From the NCBI GenBank assembly GCA_017442765.1, contig JAFRZC010000218.1, positions 1-21,160 of the forward strand: a stretch of 21,160 bases of DNA, in the 5' to 3' direction. The notes under the pieces were generated by a model. The model searched no databases. It saw only the letters and a list, made by a program, of their open reading frames with translations, and had not been told where the DNA came from. Below are positions 7,430 through 14,270 of this stretch, one piece after another; the stretch's first letter is position 1; each line of letters starts with the position of its first letter. The position numbers and the translations under genes were made by a program. The stretch is from Prevotella sp. Its GTDB lineage: Bacteria; Bacteroidota; Bacteroidia; Bacteroidales; Bacteroidaceae.

Positions 7430-7488
7430 GAACAAAGAATTTCATTCGATTATAAAAACATAATTATTAACTAAAAATTTTTGATATT

Positions 7489-7782
7489 ATGAAAAAATAT
7501 ATGTTCTTAGTAGCAATGGCACTGGTTATCGGTGTTAACGCTGACAACGTAAAGAAGGCTGTTAATCCTACCATTGTAGATAAGTATGATGCTCACGATG
7601 TCAACAGCGACAAGTCTGTAGATATTGAAGATGTATTTGCTATATACGATGCACAAGCTGAAGGCTCTACTGATGCTTTATATGATTGTACCAAAGACGG
7701 TGCTATTGACATTGAAGATGTATTTGCTGTCTATGATTGTCAAGCAGAAGGTGGTAATTGCGATCAGGATAAGCACGAATAA
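7489..7782 (+). CDS. Small secreted dockerin type I repeat protein
   Basis: This is a 97-aa exported protein. After a signal peptide (MKKYMFLVAMALVIGVNA, cleaved about residue 18) it is almost entirely two F-hand-like calcium repeats: DVNSDKSVDIEDVF (37-50) and DCTKDGAIDIEDVF (66-79). Calcium ligand positions 1, 3, 5 and 12 are D37/N39/D41/D48 and D66/T68/D70/D77. Each is followed by A-(I/V)-YD-(A/C)-QAEG. This fits dockerin type I, which normally docks enzymes onto cohesins, but no catalytic domain is attached. The two repeats share GAAGATGTATTTGCT at DNA level, which suggests a recent duplication. Cys67, Cys84 and Cys91 are in or near the second repeat. The gene follows the cohesin-like gene after 59 nt with no visible promoter and precedes a strong terminator, so the two are probably one operon. 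It could also be a generic calcium-binding peptide. Confidence 0.72.
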   Translation: MKKYMFLVAMALVIGVNADNVKKAVNPTIVDKYDAHDVNSDKSVDIEDVFAIYDAQAEGSTDALYDCTKDGAIDIEDVFAVYDCQAEGGNCDQDKHE

Positions 7783-7795
7783 TTTAGATTTAACC

Positions 7796-7828
7796 AAAAA
7801 GTGGTATCGGAATGATACCACTTTTTTT
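7796..7828 (+). terminator. Rho-independent terminator after the dockerin gene
   Basis: AAAAAGTGGTATC at 7796-7808 pairs perfectly with GATACCACTTTTT at 7814-7826 around the loop GGAAT, ending in a run of seven T. It begins 13 nt after the stop codon and closes the two-gene unit. Confidence 0.9.
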
Positions 7829-8035
7829 GTGCCCTTCAACTTTCGCCGTAAGAGCAAACATTCCGCCACACACTACATTTAGAACTGCAAATATTTTTAA
7901 TGTTTTTGTAGTATCAACTACAAAAAAGCACCATATATTTACATCTCAAACTACAATAATGCTCTTTCGTGTTTCATCGCCGATCTTTTCCGCTCAAAAC
8001 TCATTGTTGGCCGAATTTCATTCAGCAAGAAAAAT
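7829..8035. other. Gene-free A/T-rich spacer with one inverted repeat
   Basis: The gap between the dockerin gene and the lipoprotein gene (306 nt in all) shows no credible coding frame. TTTTTGTAGT (7903-7912) and ACTACAAAAA (7917-7926) form a perfect 10-bp inverted repeat around ATCA. It has A-runs rather than T-runs downstream on either strand, so it is not a terminator. An operator or repeat remnant is possible. Confidence 0.5.
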
Positions 8036-8066
8036 TTGGTGGTTAATGAATAATGTTGTAACTTTG
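8036..8066 (+). promoter_or_regulatory. -33/-7 promoter of the His-tailed lipoprotein gene
   Basis: TTG at 8036-8038 and the -7 box TAACTTTG at 8059-8066 are 20 nt apart. The ATG follows 22 nt after the box. Confidence 0.7.
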
Positions 8067-8088
8067 TAACACGAATAGGGAAAGAATT

Positions 8089-8523
8089 ATGGCAAGAAAT
8101 TTTTTCATTGCGGCAATGGCTGTCCTGATCTTGGGGGCTTGCAAGGAACACCCCAAAATTACGGCGGAGGAGCTGAAAGGCAGCATGTGGTCAACGGCGA
8201 TAAGCATGGTGCACATGAGTCGGCTGGCTTTTGCGGAGAGCAACGAGATGATTGGGTTCACTTCCGACAACTCAGGAATGAATGAACAAATCAGCCTGGC
8301 CTTCCGCTGTACCTTTACTTTCGACGAGCCATCGCAGACAGTGACGATGAAGCTGAAAGATCATATCGCCGGTGACAGCGCAACCATCCATCAGATGGTG
8401 GACGGCAAGAAGCTCCACCTGAGCTACGACGGCCACGCCCTGCACATCGACGGCGAGGTGAAGGAGCTCAGCGGCGACTATTTCAAGTCCAATCACGACG
8501 ACGACCACCACCATCATCACTAA
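8089..8523 (+). CDS. Small lipoprotein with C-terminal polyhistidine tail
   Basis: The 144-aa product is not a family I recognise by name. The N-terminus is a lipoprotein signal peptide with lipobox LILGAC (Cys18), so it should be lipidated and held in the cell envelope. The body has beta-rich stretches (LAFRCTFTFDEPSQTVTMKL, KKLHLSYDGHALHIDGEVKEL) of the kind found in small lipocalin-like or DUF lipoproteins that monitor or bind ligands. The protein ends NHDDDHHHHH, a natural Asp/His cluster likely to bind Zn, Ni, Cu or Co. The gene is monocistronic, with its own promoter upstream and a convergent repeat-filled gap downstream. The metal-binding role is inference from the tail alone. Confidence 0.8.
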   Translation: MARNFFIAAMAVLILGACKEHPKITAEELKGSMWSTAISMVHMSRLAFAESNEMIGFTSDNSGMNEQISLAFRCTFTFDEPSQTVTMKLKDHIAGDSATIHQMVDGKKLHLSYDGHALHIDGEVKELSGDYFKSNHDDDHHHHH

Positions 8524-8721
8524 TCCTCTTACCACGGATTACATTTTCCACCACGAATTGCACGGAATCTACGGATTTTAAAACTAATGGTTCGGTCCGA
8601 TGAGATGTGGCGGGCTGCGTTGTTTTTTTGACAGAATGACAAAAGGACATATTATGCGGCACACCGTGTTCCTATATGCGAGCGACAGCCTTTCACGAGA
8701 TGAAAGACAAGGTTTTACAAA
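8524..8721. other. Non-coding convergent gap with degraded short repeats
   Basis: The gap runs from 8524 to 8872 between convergent genes. Its first part holds degenerate units of the form CCACGGATTACA (8533-8579), a pattern I associate with interspersed repeats in this group. An inverted heptad repeat follows at 8630-8649, then a CTTTCA/TGAAAG hairpin (about 8692-8708). The rest is the 22-bp array described separately. I find no convincing gene. Confidence 0.55.
8630..8649. repeat. TGTCATT heptad repeat, inverted copy
   Basis: Read on the minus strand this is TGTCCTTTTGTCATTCTGTC. It differs at two positions from 6447-6466 and also resembles 5644-5660. Confidence 0.55.
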
Positions 8722-8806
8722 GTAATATATATTATATTACCGGGTAATATATATTATTTTACTGAGTAATATATATTATATTACCGAGTAATATATATTA
8801 TATTAC
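8722..8806. repeat. Four tandem 22-bp AT-rich palindromic units (copy 2, inverted)
   Basis: Units start at 8722, 8744, 8766 and 8788. The core GTAATATATATTATATTAC is the exact reverse complement of the copy 1 core at 801. The connectors CGG, TGA and CGA are the same length as in copy 1. As in copy 1, the left flank ends in ACAAA, the right flank begins TTTATGAA, and short GAAAGAC/GTCTTTC stems lie alongside. This copy also sits between convergent genes (lipoprotein and ygiQ). Confidence 0.9.
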
Positions 8807-8872
8807 TTTATGAAAGACGGTCTTTCGCATGGTGAGAGTTTGTCCGTCGGGCGGAAACGGCTATTCTCTCTG

Positions 8873-10762
8873 TTATTTCTTTCTTTTGTGACTGGTGGTG
8901 TAGAGGAGGCGGATGAGGTCGGGGCGGCCTATCTGTCGGAGGGTGCGCTCGATGGCGGCACGCTGCTGGGGCTGATACCAGAAGAAGAATTGGCGCTGGG
9001 CGAGTTTCTGTTGTTGGGTTTTGGCGGTGTAGATGGGTTTGAGCGTCAGGGGGTCAAGGCCGGTGTAGTAGGCCTCGGTGCTGATCGTCATGGGGGTGGG
9101 GGTGAAGTCCTGCACCTGTTCGAGATGGAAGTTGAGCTGCCTGGTCTCGATGGCCAGCTCGGCCATGTCGGCCAGTGAGCACCCGGGATGGCTGCTGATG
9201 AAATAGGGTATGAGCTGGTAGTTGAGGTGTTCCTCTCGGCAGATACGGTCGAAGAGGTGTTTGAAGTCGTGGAAGAGCCGGAACGGTGGCTTGCGCATGA
9301 AGTGGAGCACCTGGCCGGAGGTATGCTCGGGGGCGACCTTCAGTCGTCCGCCCACGTGTCGGGTGATGAGTTCGCGGGTGTATTGCTGTGTGGCGCGGTC
9401 GATGTCGGGATTGCCGGTCTTATGCAGCAGCAGGTCGTAGCGTACACCGCTGCTGATGATGGATTTCTTGATGCCGGGTAATGCATCGACGGCGTGGTAG
9501 AGGTCGAGCAGGGGGCGGTGATCGTTGTCGAGGTTGGGGCAGACCTTGGGGTGGATGCAGGAGTGGCGGCTGCATTTCTCGCAGGCTTTTGTGTTGCGTC
9601 CGCGCATGGCGTACATGTTGGCCGACGGTCCGCCGAGGTCGCTCAGATAGCCTTTGAAGTCGGGTTGCCGGATGATTTTCTTCACTTCGCGCAGGATGCT
9701 CTCCTTGCTTCGCGGGGTGACAAACTTGCCCTGGTGCATGGAGATGGTACAGAAGGCACAGCCGCCGAAACATCCGCGATGGATGGTGACGGAGTGCTTG
9801 ATCATGTCGTAGGCGGGTATGCGCTTGCCTTTGTACTTGGGGTGGGGCAGACGGGTATAGGGCAGCTCATAGACAGCATCGAGCTCCTCGGTGGTGAGCG
9901 GAGGATAAGGCGGATTGACGACGATACAAGAGGGGTTGGGGGTGAGGCTGAGGGGCTGGACGATGCGCTGGGGGTGCATCTTGTTGGATTCAATCTCTAT
10001 GAGTCGGATGTTCTCAGCTTGCGCATGCTTTGAGCGCAGACATTCCTCGTGGGAGTGGAGAAGTACCCCCCCCCCGACCCCTCCCAACGGGCGGGGGCAA
10101 CTTTGTTGTGTGATGTTCCCCCCTGTCTTTTTTGGTGGGGCTGGTATGGATTGGAGAGATTGCAAGTATGCGATTTGTGGGGTGTCGGCAATGTCTTCGC
10201 CGTTGCCGATTCGCCTTGCGAGCTCGACGATGGGCTTCTCGCCCATGCCATAGATGATGACGTCGGCACCGGATTCGACGAGGATGGAGGGGCGCAGTCG
10301 GTCTTGCCAGTAGTCGTAGTGGGTGAGCCGTCGCATGGAGGCTTCTATGCCGCCGAGCACGACGGGCACGTCGGGGAAGAGTTGCTTGAGGATTCTGGTA
10401 TAGACGATGGTGGGGTATTCGGGTCGGCAGTCGTGCCGGCCGTCGGGACTATAGGCGTCTTCCGAGCGCAGTCGTTTGTTGGCGGTGTATTTGTTGACCA
10501 TGGAGTCCATGCATCCGGGTGCGATGCCGAAGAAGACGCGCGGACGGCCTAGTTTCTTGAAGTCGCGGTAGTCGCCGTGCCAGTCGGGTTGCGGAACAAT
10601 GGCCACGCGGTAGCCCTCTGACTCGAGCACGCGCCCGATGACGGCAGCCCCGAACGAGGGATGATCGACGTAGGCATCGCCGGAGAAGAGGATGATGTCG
10701 AGTTCATCCCATCCGCGAAGCTCACATTCTTTCTTTGTCGTGGGAAGAAAGTCGGTCAGCAT
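8873..10762 (-). CDS. ygiQ: YgiQ-family radical SAM protein
   Basis: The 629-aa product is a YgiQ-type protein with a B12-binding-like N-terminal region and a radical SAM core; its physiological reaction is not established. The N-terminal region has family signatures: SGDAYVDHPSFGAAVIGR, IAPGCMDSMVNKYTANK, GGIEASMRRLTHYDYW and YGMGEKP. The 4Fe-4S site is HRGCFGGCAFC, with C331, C335 and C338. Later come DLGGPSANMY and APEHTSG. Two stretches are foreign to the family: about residues 206-234 (IPAPPKKTGGN then PRPLGGVGGG) and 270-278 (PLSLTPNPS), both encoded by GC-rich repeat-like DNA. The first contains a G10 run. The gene overlaps the upstream 106-aa ORF by 7 nt (ATGCTGA), so it is translationally coupled as the last gene of a minus-strand operon. 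Confidence 0.93.
   Translation of the reverse strand: MLTDFLPTTKKECELRGWDELDIILFSGDAYVDHPSFGAAVIGRVLESEGYRVAIVPQPDWHGDYRDFKKLGRPRVFFGIAPGCMDSMVNKYTANKRLRSEDAYSPDGRHDCRPEYPTIVYTRILKQLFPDVPVVLGGIEASMRRLTHYDYWQDRLRPSILVESGADVIIYGMGEKPIVELARRIGNGEDIADTPQIAYLQSLQSIPAPPKKTGGNITQQSCPRPLGGVGGGVLLHSHEECLRSKHAQAENIRLIEIESNKMHPQRIVQPLSLTPNPSCIVVNPPYPPLTTEELDAVYELPYTRLPHPKYKGKRIPAYDMIKHSVTIHRGCFGGCAFCTISMHQGKFVTPRSKESILREVKKIIRQPDFKGYLSDLGGPSANMYAMRGRNTKACEKCSRHSCIHPKVCPNLDNDHRPLLDLYHAVDALPGIKKSIISSGVRYDLLLHKTGNPDIDRATQQYTRELITRHVGGRLKVAPEHTSGQVLHFMRKPPFRLFHDFKHLFDRICREEHLNYQLIPYFISSHPGCSLADMAELAIETRQLNFHLEQVQDFTPTPMTISTEAYYTGLDPLTLKPIYTAKTQQQKLAQRQFFFWYQPQQRAAIERTLRQIGRPDLIRLLYTTSHKRKK
9931..9959 (-). 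repeat. Partial GC repeat inside ygiQ (second segment)
   Basis: On the minus strand this reads through CTCACCCCCAACCCCTC and encodes SLTPNPS. It matches the left part of the GC hairpin family seen at 10066-10100 and 16441-16464 but lacks the hairpin, so it may be a remnant. The call is tentative. Confidence 0.4.
10066..10100 (-). repeat. GC-rich hairpin repeat with a C10/G10 tract, in frame inside ygiQ
   Basis: The plus strand has ten consecutive C at 10066-10075, then GACCCCTCCC, AAC and GGGCGGGGGC. The CCCCTCCC/GGGCGGGG arms form the hairpin core. On the coding strand it encodes PRPLGGVGGG. The same type of core lies at 5181 and 16384, near 16440 and at 19570. Confidence 0.7.
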
Positions 10763-11076
10763 TCCTCATCCGTTTTGCCCTCGTCTTGCTCTTTCCATTG
10801 CAGGAAGAGCAGTAGCAGCTTGTGCAGGCCAAAGGCTTTCATGTTGCTGTTGTAGATGACATCGAGACAGAGGTCGAGCAGGTCGCGGTCTTTGCCTGCC
10901 TCGCCTTCGAGAAGTGAGCGCACGTTGAGCTTCAGCTTCTCAAGAACTTCCTCATCGACGATACCGCTGCTGTCTGTGAGATTGGTAAGCAGGGCGTAGC
11001 GGTCGATGGTTTGCAAGTGTTGCCCGGTGATCTCGATGGTTCGGGTGCCCGAGGGGTTTGCTTGTATTTTCATCAT
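10756..11076 (-). CDS. Conserved-looking hypothetical protein, 106 aa
   Basis: I do not recognise this family. The product is a soluble, mostly helical 106-aa protein with no signal peptide. The N-terminus (MKIQANPSGTRTIEITGQHL, about residues 2-21) looks like two short strands. The rest is helical and acidic (EEVLEKLKLNVRSLLEGEAGK, DLLDLCLDVIYNSNMK, LHKLLLLFLQWKEQDEG). It starts at one of two adjacent ATG codons, 48 nt after the amidase gene, with no promoter visible between. Its stop overlaps the ygiQ start by 7 nt. That overlap is the main reason to accept the gene and suggests co-expression with ygiQ. Confidence 0.78.
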   Translation of the reverse strand: MMKIQANPSGTRTIEITGQHLQTIDRYALLTNLTDSSGIVDEEVLEKLKLNVRSLLEGEAGKDRDLLDLCLDVIYNSNMKAFGLHKLLLLFLQWKEQDEGKTDEEC

Positions 11077-11124
11077 ATTTTTTTAATTGACGATATAACG
11101 GTTTAACGAAATTAAATGATAAGT

Positions 11125-13710
11125 TTACGAATTGACGAAGTTGAGGATGGCCGCCATGATTTTGTTTCGCGCTTGTTCGTCCTTGATGCACTCGAAGGGG
11201 AAGCCCATGACGAAACTCTTGTAGTCGCTGCCCGGATAGGCGATGGCGGCGGCGGTTCCGTTCCCGTAGAGTAGGGCGGGGAATGCCGCAGTGCCAACGG
11301 GCGCGAGGATGTCGGCGCTGGTGACGGCATAGTGGCAGGCGTTGAGCTGGTTATAGATGTCAAACGAGGTTCCCATGCCGGTAATCACCGGGGAGAGTGA
11401 GGTTTTGTAGGTGCCGTTGGTCTCTGTTTTCAAAATGTTCTGCAAGAATTCGATGTCGGTGGGTGAAGTGGCATCGGAGGCGAGATAGGCACCGCTGACG
11501 ATGAGCCGTCCGCGACCCAGGGCGAAGGCGGCGAGCTTGTCCTGAAGGTTCGTGGGCAGGGCTTTGTAGGGTACGAGTGAGTGACCGTCGTTGCGTTCCA
11601 GTCCTAAGAGCAGGTCGATGCAGGCAATGCCTTTTGTGCCGACGAATCCCCGCTCAAGGGCATGGCTCGAGCAGCTGACGATATTGTACCGGCGGGTGGC
11701 GGCGATGGCTTGCGCATGGGTGACGGTATAGTTGAAGTCGTTGCCGGCGATGAACTGTCCGCACAGCTCGCTTCCGCTATACCCCAATCCCTCAGGGCTT
11801 TCGATGCCGATTTTCGAGGTGTCGAAGTTTTGTTGCGCGCCGCTCCATCCGGCGGTGAGGCCGTAGGTGATGCCTGGGTCTTCGTTAAGGTCGAAGCCTT
11901 GCTGATAGCTGTTGTCGATGACGGCGGGCGACGAGAGCCGGTGAAAGCCGTTGACGATGAGGACGGTTTTCGTGGCCTCTGGCTGTGAGTAGGCGGCAAG
12001 TGTCTCCGTCGGGAAGCTTTCGCCACCCTCGTTGACGGCGGTCACGCGGAAGCTGTGAAGGGTTCCCGGCTCTATCTTGAGCGTTACCGACGTGCCCTTC
12101 ACACGCTGGCCGTTGTCGAAGCCGCCTGTGCCCGTGGCGGTATAGACGTTGTAGGCGGTTGGCCGTGCAGTGGGTTCTTGCGGATCGCTGACGGGTGTCC
12201 ACGACAGTCTGACCTTGTTCTTCCCGACGAATTGAACGGCGAAGTTCTCGGGTGCGAGCGGTTGCACGACGCAGGAGGTGCCATGCTGGCTGGCGACGAA
12301 GCGCAGGATGGTCTTGTAGATGGAGCGCGCGAGTGTGAACTTGAAGTTCGGGTCTTGCCCCATCTTCATGTCGGGGAAGCTCTGGTGTGAGAGTATCTCG
12401 AGAATAGACGAGGGAACTTCGGGCACACGTGTCTCACCGTAGTTCTTGTCCCACACGGCGCGTTTCACCCATTCGCCGTATTTCAACGTGAGGTCGTTGT
12501 GAACTCCGTTGAGGAGCATGTCGGCAAGGCGTACTGACGCTTGTCGCGAGAGGCCGCTGCCGAAGATTCCGTTGTTGAAGTCGGTGGTGGCGATGGAGAG
12601 CGTGCCGATTTTCGACGTGAGGTCTTTCCTGAATCCCGCGTCACTATGTATGGCCAGGCTGAGCTCGATGGGTACGTGCTTGCCCTCTGTTTCGGGAACA
12701 TATACGGATCCTCCCGCCAGCCAGTTGGCCATCATGGGACGGGTGATAATGTCGTCGCGGTAGTCGTCTTTGCGTGAGCCATAGACACTTTCGGGTGCTC
12801 CTGCCCACTGGGCGTAGTAGCGTGCGGCCTCAAGGCAACGGGGCAGGCCGCTTGTCGTTCCGCCACGGACGATGTTTCCCATGCCTCCGCCGAAGCGCAC
12901 GGCATCGGTGGTGACCACGCCCTTTTGCTTTGAGTTGTTGGTAACGACGACGCGGTTGTAGGCGTTGCAGCCTTTGTCGAAGTCGAAGGTTCCCAGATAA
13001 ACCCACGTTGAGCCGCCCATCTGCTGGTTTACCTTGAAAGAAGTTGACGTTCCTTTGTGGTAAACGATATATTCAGCATCGGAGATACTATGGTTTACGG
13101 TCTGATAACTTACATATACGGCATAGCGCCCTTCCTCGCTGAAGTTGGGCTGATAGGAGACGGTCGACGGGTTCTTGCTTTTCACGGTTTTTGCCATGCG
13201 CGCCGTCCCAGCCTCAAATGGGTTCTCGCCATGGCGGTAGCTGTCCGCGTGTCGGGCAAATCCCTTCTGCATGGTCGTTGTCCATGTGTTTTTCACAATG
13301 GCTTCCCGATAATAAGCGCGGTTGGCATCGTCGTTATCGACGATAATCTCGTTTTTCTGCCAGTCGCGCTCACGGGGTGTGAACACTACTGCTCCTGCTT
13401 TTTCGAGCATGGGGATGAGATAGGGCACGACAATGGTTTGCGTGTAGAGATCCTCTGTGGTGCAGAACAGGTAGGGACGTTGCCATTCCCACCGGCCATT
13501 CTTCTCGTCGTAGTAGCGTCCGTGGCTTGCGCAAAGGGAGAGGTGGCGTTTGTAAAGGCCTTGCGTGATTTTATTGGGTGTGGAGACGTTTCTCACCCAC
13601 GGGTTGCCCTTGTAGTCAATGTGTCCCCAGTTGGTTTTCTGGGCCGTAGCCGGGGTGAAAGCTGTTGCAAAGCAAAGGGCAAAAAGTATTTTCCTTGTCA
13701 GCTGCTTCAT
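11125..13710 (-). CDS. Secreted N-acetylmuramoyl-L-alanine amidase with golvesin-like and FN3 domains
   Basis: The 861-aa exported protein is probably a peptidoglycan amidase. A signal peptide (about 1-23, ending in ATAQ) is followed by an amidase_3-type domain split by an insertion. Candidate zinc ligands are H63 (CASHGRYYD), E86 (CTTEDLY) and H355 (LAIHSDAGF). The catalytic Glu is E438 in VPEVPSSILEIL. TPRERD at 111-116 fits the usual TR..D element. The insertion at about 185-275 (EEGRYAVYVSYQTV, STWVYLGTFDFDKG, VTTDAVRFGGG) is a golvesin/xanthan-lyase-type binding domain. An FN3 domain lies at about 483-575 and a conserved C-terminal domain at about 580-861. Homologues are often labelled xanthan lyase; the amidase residues make wall hydrolysis more likely. 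The gene starts 3 nt after the acyltransferase stop, inside the operon. Confidence 0.85.
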   Translation of the reverse strand: MKQLTRKILFALCFATAFTPATAQKTNWGHIDYKGNPWVRNVSTPNKITQGLYKRHLSLCASHGRYYDEKNGRWEWQRPYLFCTTEDLYTQTIVVPYLIPMLEKAGAVVFTPRERDWQKNEIIVDNDDANRAYYREAIVKNTWTTTMQKGFARHADSYRHGENPFEAGTARMAKTVKSKNPSTVSYQPNFSEEGRYAVYVSYQTVNHSISDAEYIVYHKGTSTSFKVNQQMGGSTWVYLGTFDFDKGCNAYNRVVVTNNSKQKGVVTTDAVRFGGGMGNIVRGGTTSGLPRCLEAARYYAQWAGAPESVYGSRKDDYRDDIITRPMMANWLAGGSVYVPETEGKHVPIELSLAIHSDAGFRKDLTSKIGTLSIATTDFNNGIFGSGLSRQASVRLADMLLNGVHNDLTLKYGEWVKRAVWDKNYGETRVPEVPSSILEILSHQSFPDMKMGQDPNFKFTLARSIYKTILRFVASQHGTSCVVQPLAPENFAVQFVGKNKVRLSWTPVSDPQEPTARPTAYNVYTATGTGGFDNGQRVKGTSVTLKIEPGTLHSFRVTAVNEGGESFPTETLAAYSQPEATKTVLIVNGFHRLSSPAVIDNSYQQGFDLNEDPGITYGLTAGWSGAQQNFDTSKIGIESPEGLGYSGSELCGQFIAGNDFNYTVTHAQAIAATRRYNIVSCSSHALERGFVGTKGIACIDLLLGLERNDGHSLVPYKALPTNLQDKLAAFALGRGRLIVSGAYLASDATSPTDIEFLQNILKTETNGTYKTSLSPVITGMGTSFDIYNQLNACHYAVTSADILAPVGTAAFPALLYGNGTAAAIAYPGSDYKSFVMGFPFECIKDEQARNKIMAAILNFVNS

Positions 13711-13713
13711 GTG

Positions 13714-14265
13714 TTACGTTCCTGTGGAGAATCTTTCGGGATGCTTTCCTTTGAAGTCTTTGTAATATTGTCTCACCATGTCCATCTCTTCCTCGATGTT
13801 TCCAGAAGGAACGAAGCTCTTGGTGCATTGTATGTATCGTTTCTGGTAGTCAACGCCATAGAGCAGGATGGGTATTTGTGCCTTATGTGCGATGAAATAG
13901 AATCCTTTTTTCCATTCCGTGTTGAGCGACCGGGTGCCCTCCGGGGTGATGCAAAGGCGGAAAGTCTCATGCTCAAGGGCTGTCTTGGCAAGGTTGTCGG
14001 TGAGGCTTGTGTGTTTCTCGCGCCATACGGGAATGCCCCCCAGACGTTTGAACAATCGCCCGAGCGGCCAGAAGAACCACTCCTTCTTCATCAGAAAATT
14101 GTTTCTCATGCCTTCCGCGCCACTATAGAGTTGGCCGATGAGGAAATCGTAGTTGCTCGTATGTGGTGCCAGACAGATGATACACCGCTCAGGCATGGAC
14201 ACGGTGACGTTGGCGGTCCATCCCATTCTTTTGTACAACAGCCACCGGCAGAATTTTCTCCACAT
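13714..14265 (-). CDS. PlsC-like 1-acyl-glycerol-3-phosphate acyltransferase family protein
   Basis: The 183-aa product belongs to the lysophospholipid acyltransferase superfamily, which transfers acyl groups to glycerolipids or other envelope lipids. Motif I is HTSNYD (H35 and D40, the HX4D catalytic pair). The motif II region is KKEWFFWPLGRLFKRLGGIPVWR split over 60-82, and motif III is ITPEGTRS (E109, G110). YGVDY follows as the usual hydrophobic strand. It is shorter than typical PlsC (about 240 aa) and has no clear transmembrane segment, like a small Bacteroidetes subgroup. The gene starts 5 nt after the 90-aa ORF and ends 3 nt before the amidase, so it is firmly inside the operon. The natural acceptor is unknown. 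Confidence 0.88.
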   Translation of the reverse strand: MWRKFCRWLLYKRMGWTANVTVSMPERCIICLAPHTSNYDFLIGQLYSGAEGMRNNFLMKKEWFFWPLGRLFKRLGGIPVWREKHTSLTDNLAKTALEHETFRLCITPEGTRSLNTEWKKGFYFIAHKAQIPILLYGVDYQKRYIQCTKSFVPSGNIEEEMDMVRQYYKDFKGKHPERFSTGT

Positions 14266-14270
14266 GTGTT

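Noticed and set aside
9494..10033. Plus-strand open frame of 179 codons inside ygiQ
   Set aside because: It is antisense to conserved radical SAM motifs and has no supporting start context or homology that I recognise.
10066..10145. Frameshift or sequencing error in ygiQ
   Set aside because: The frame stays open through the repeat and conserved YgiQ sequence resumes in the same frame after it; a length error in the G10 run would have broken it.
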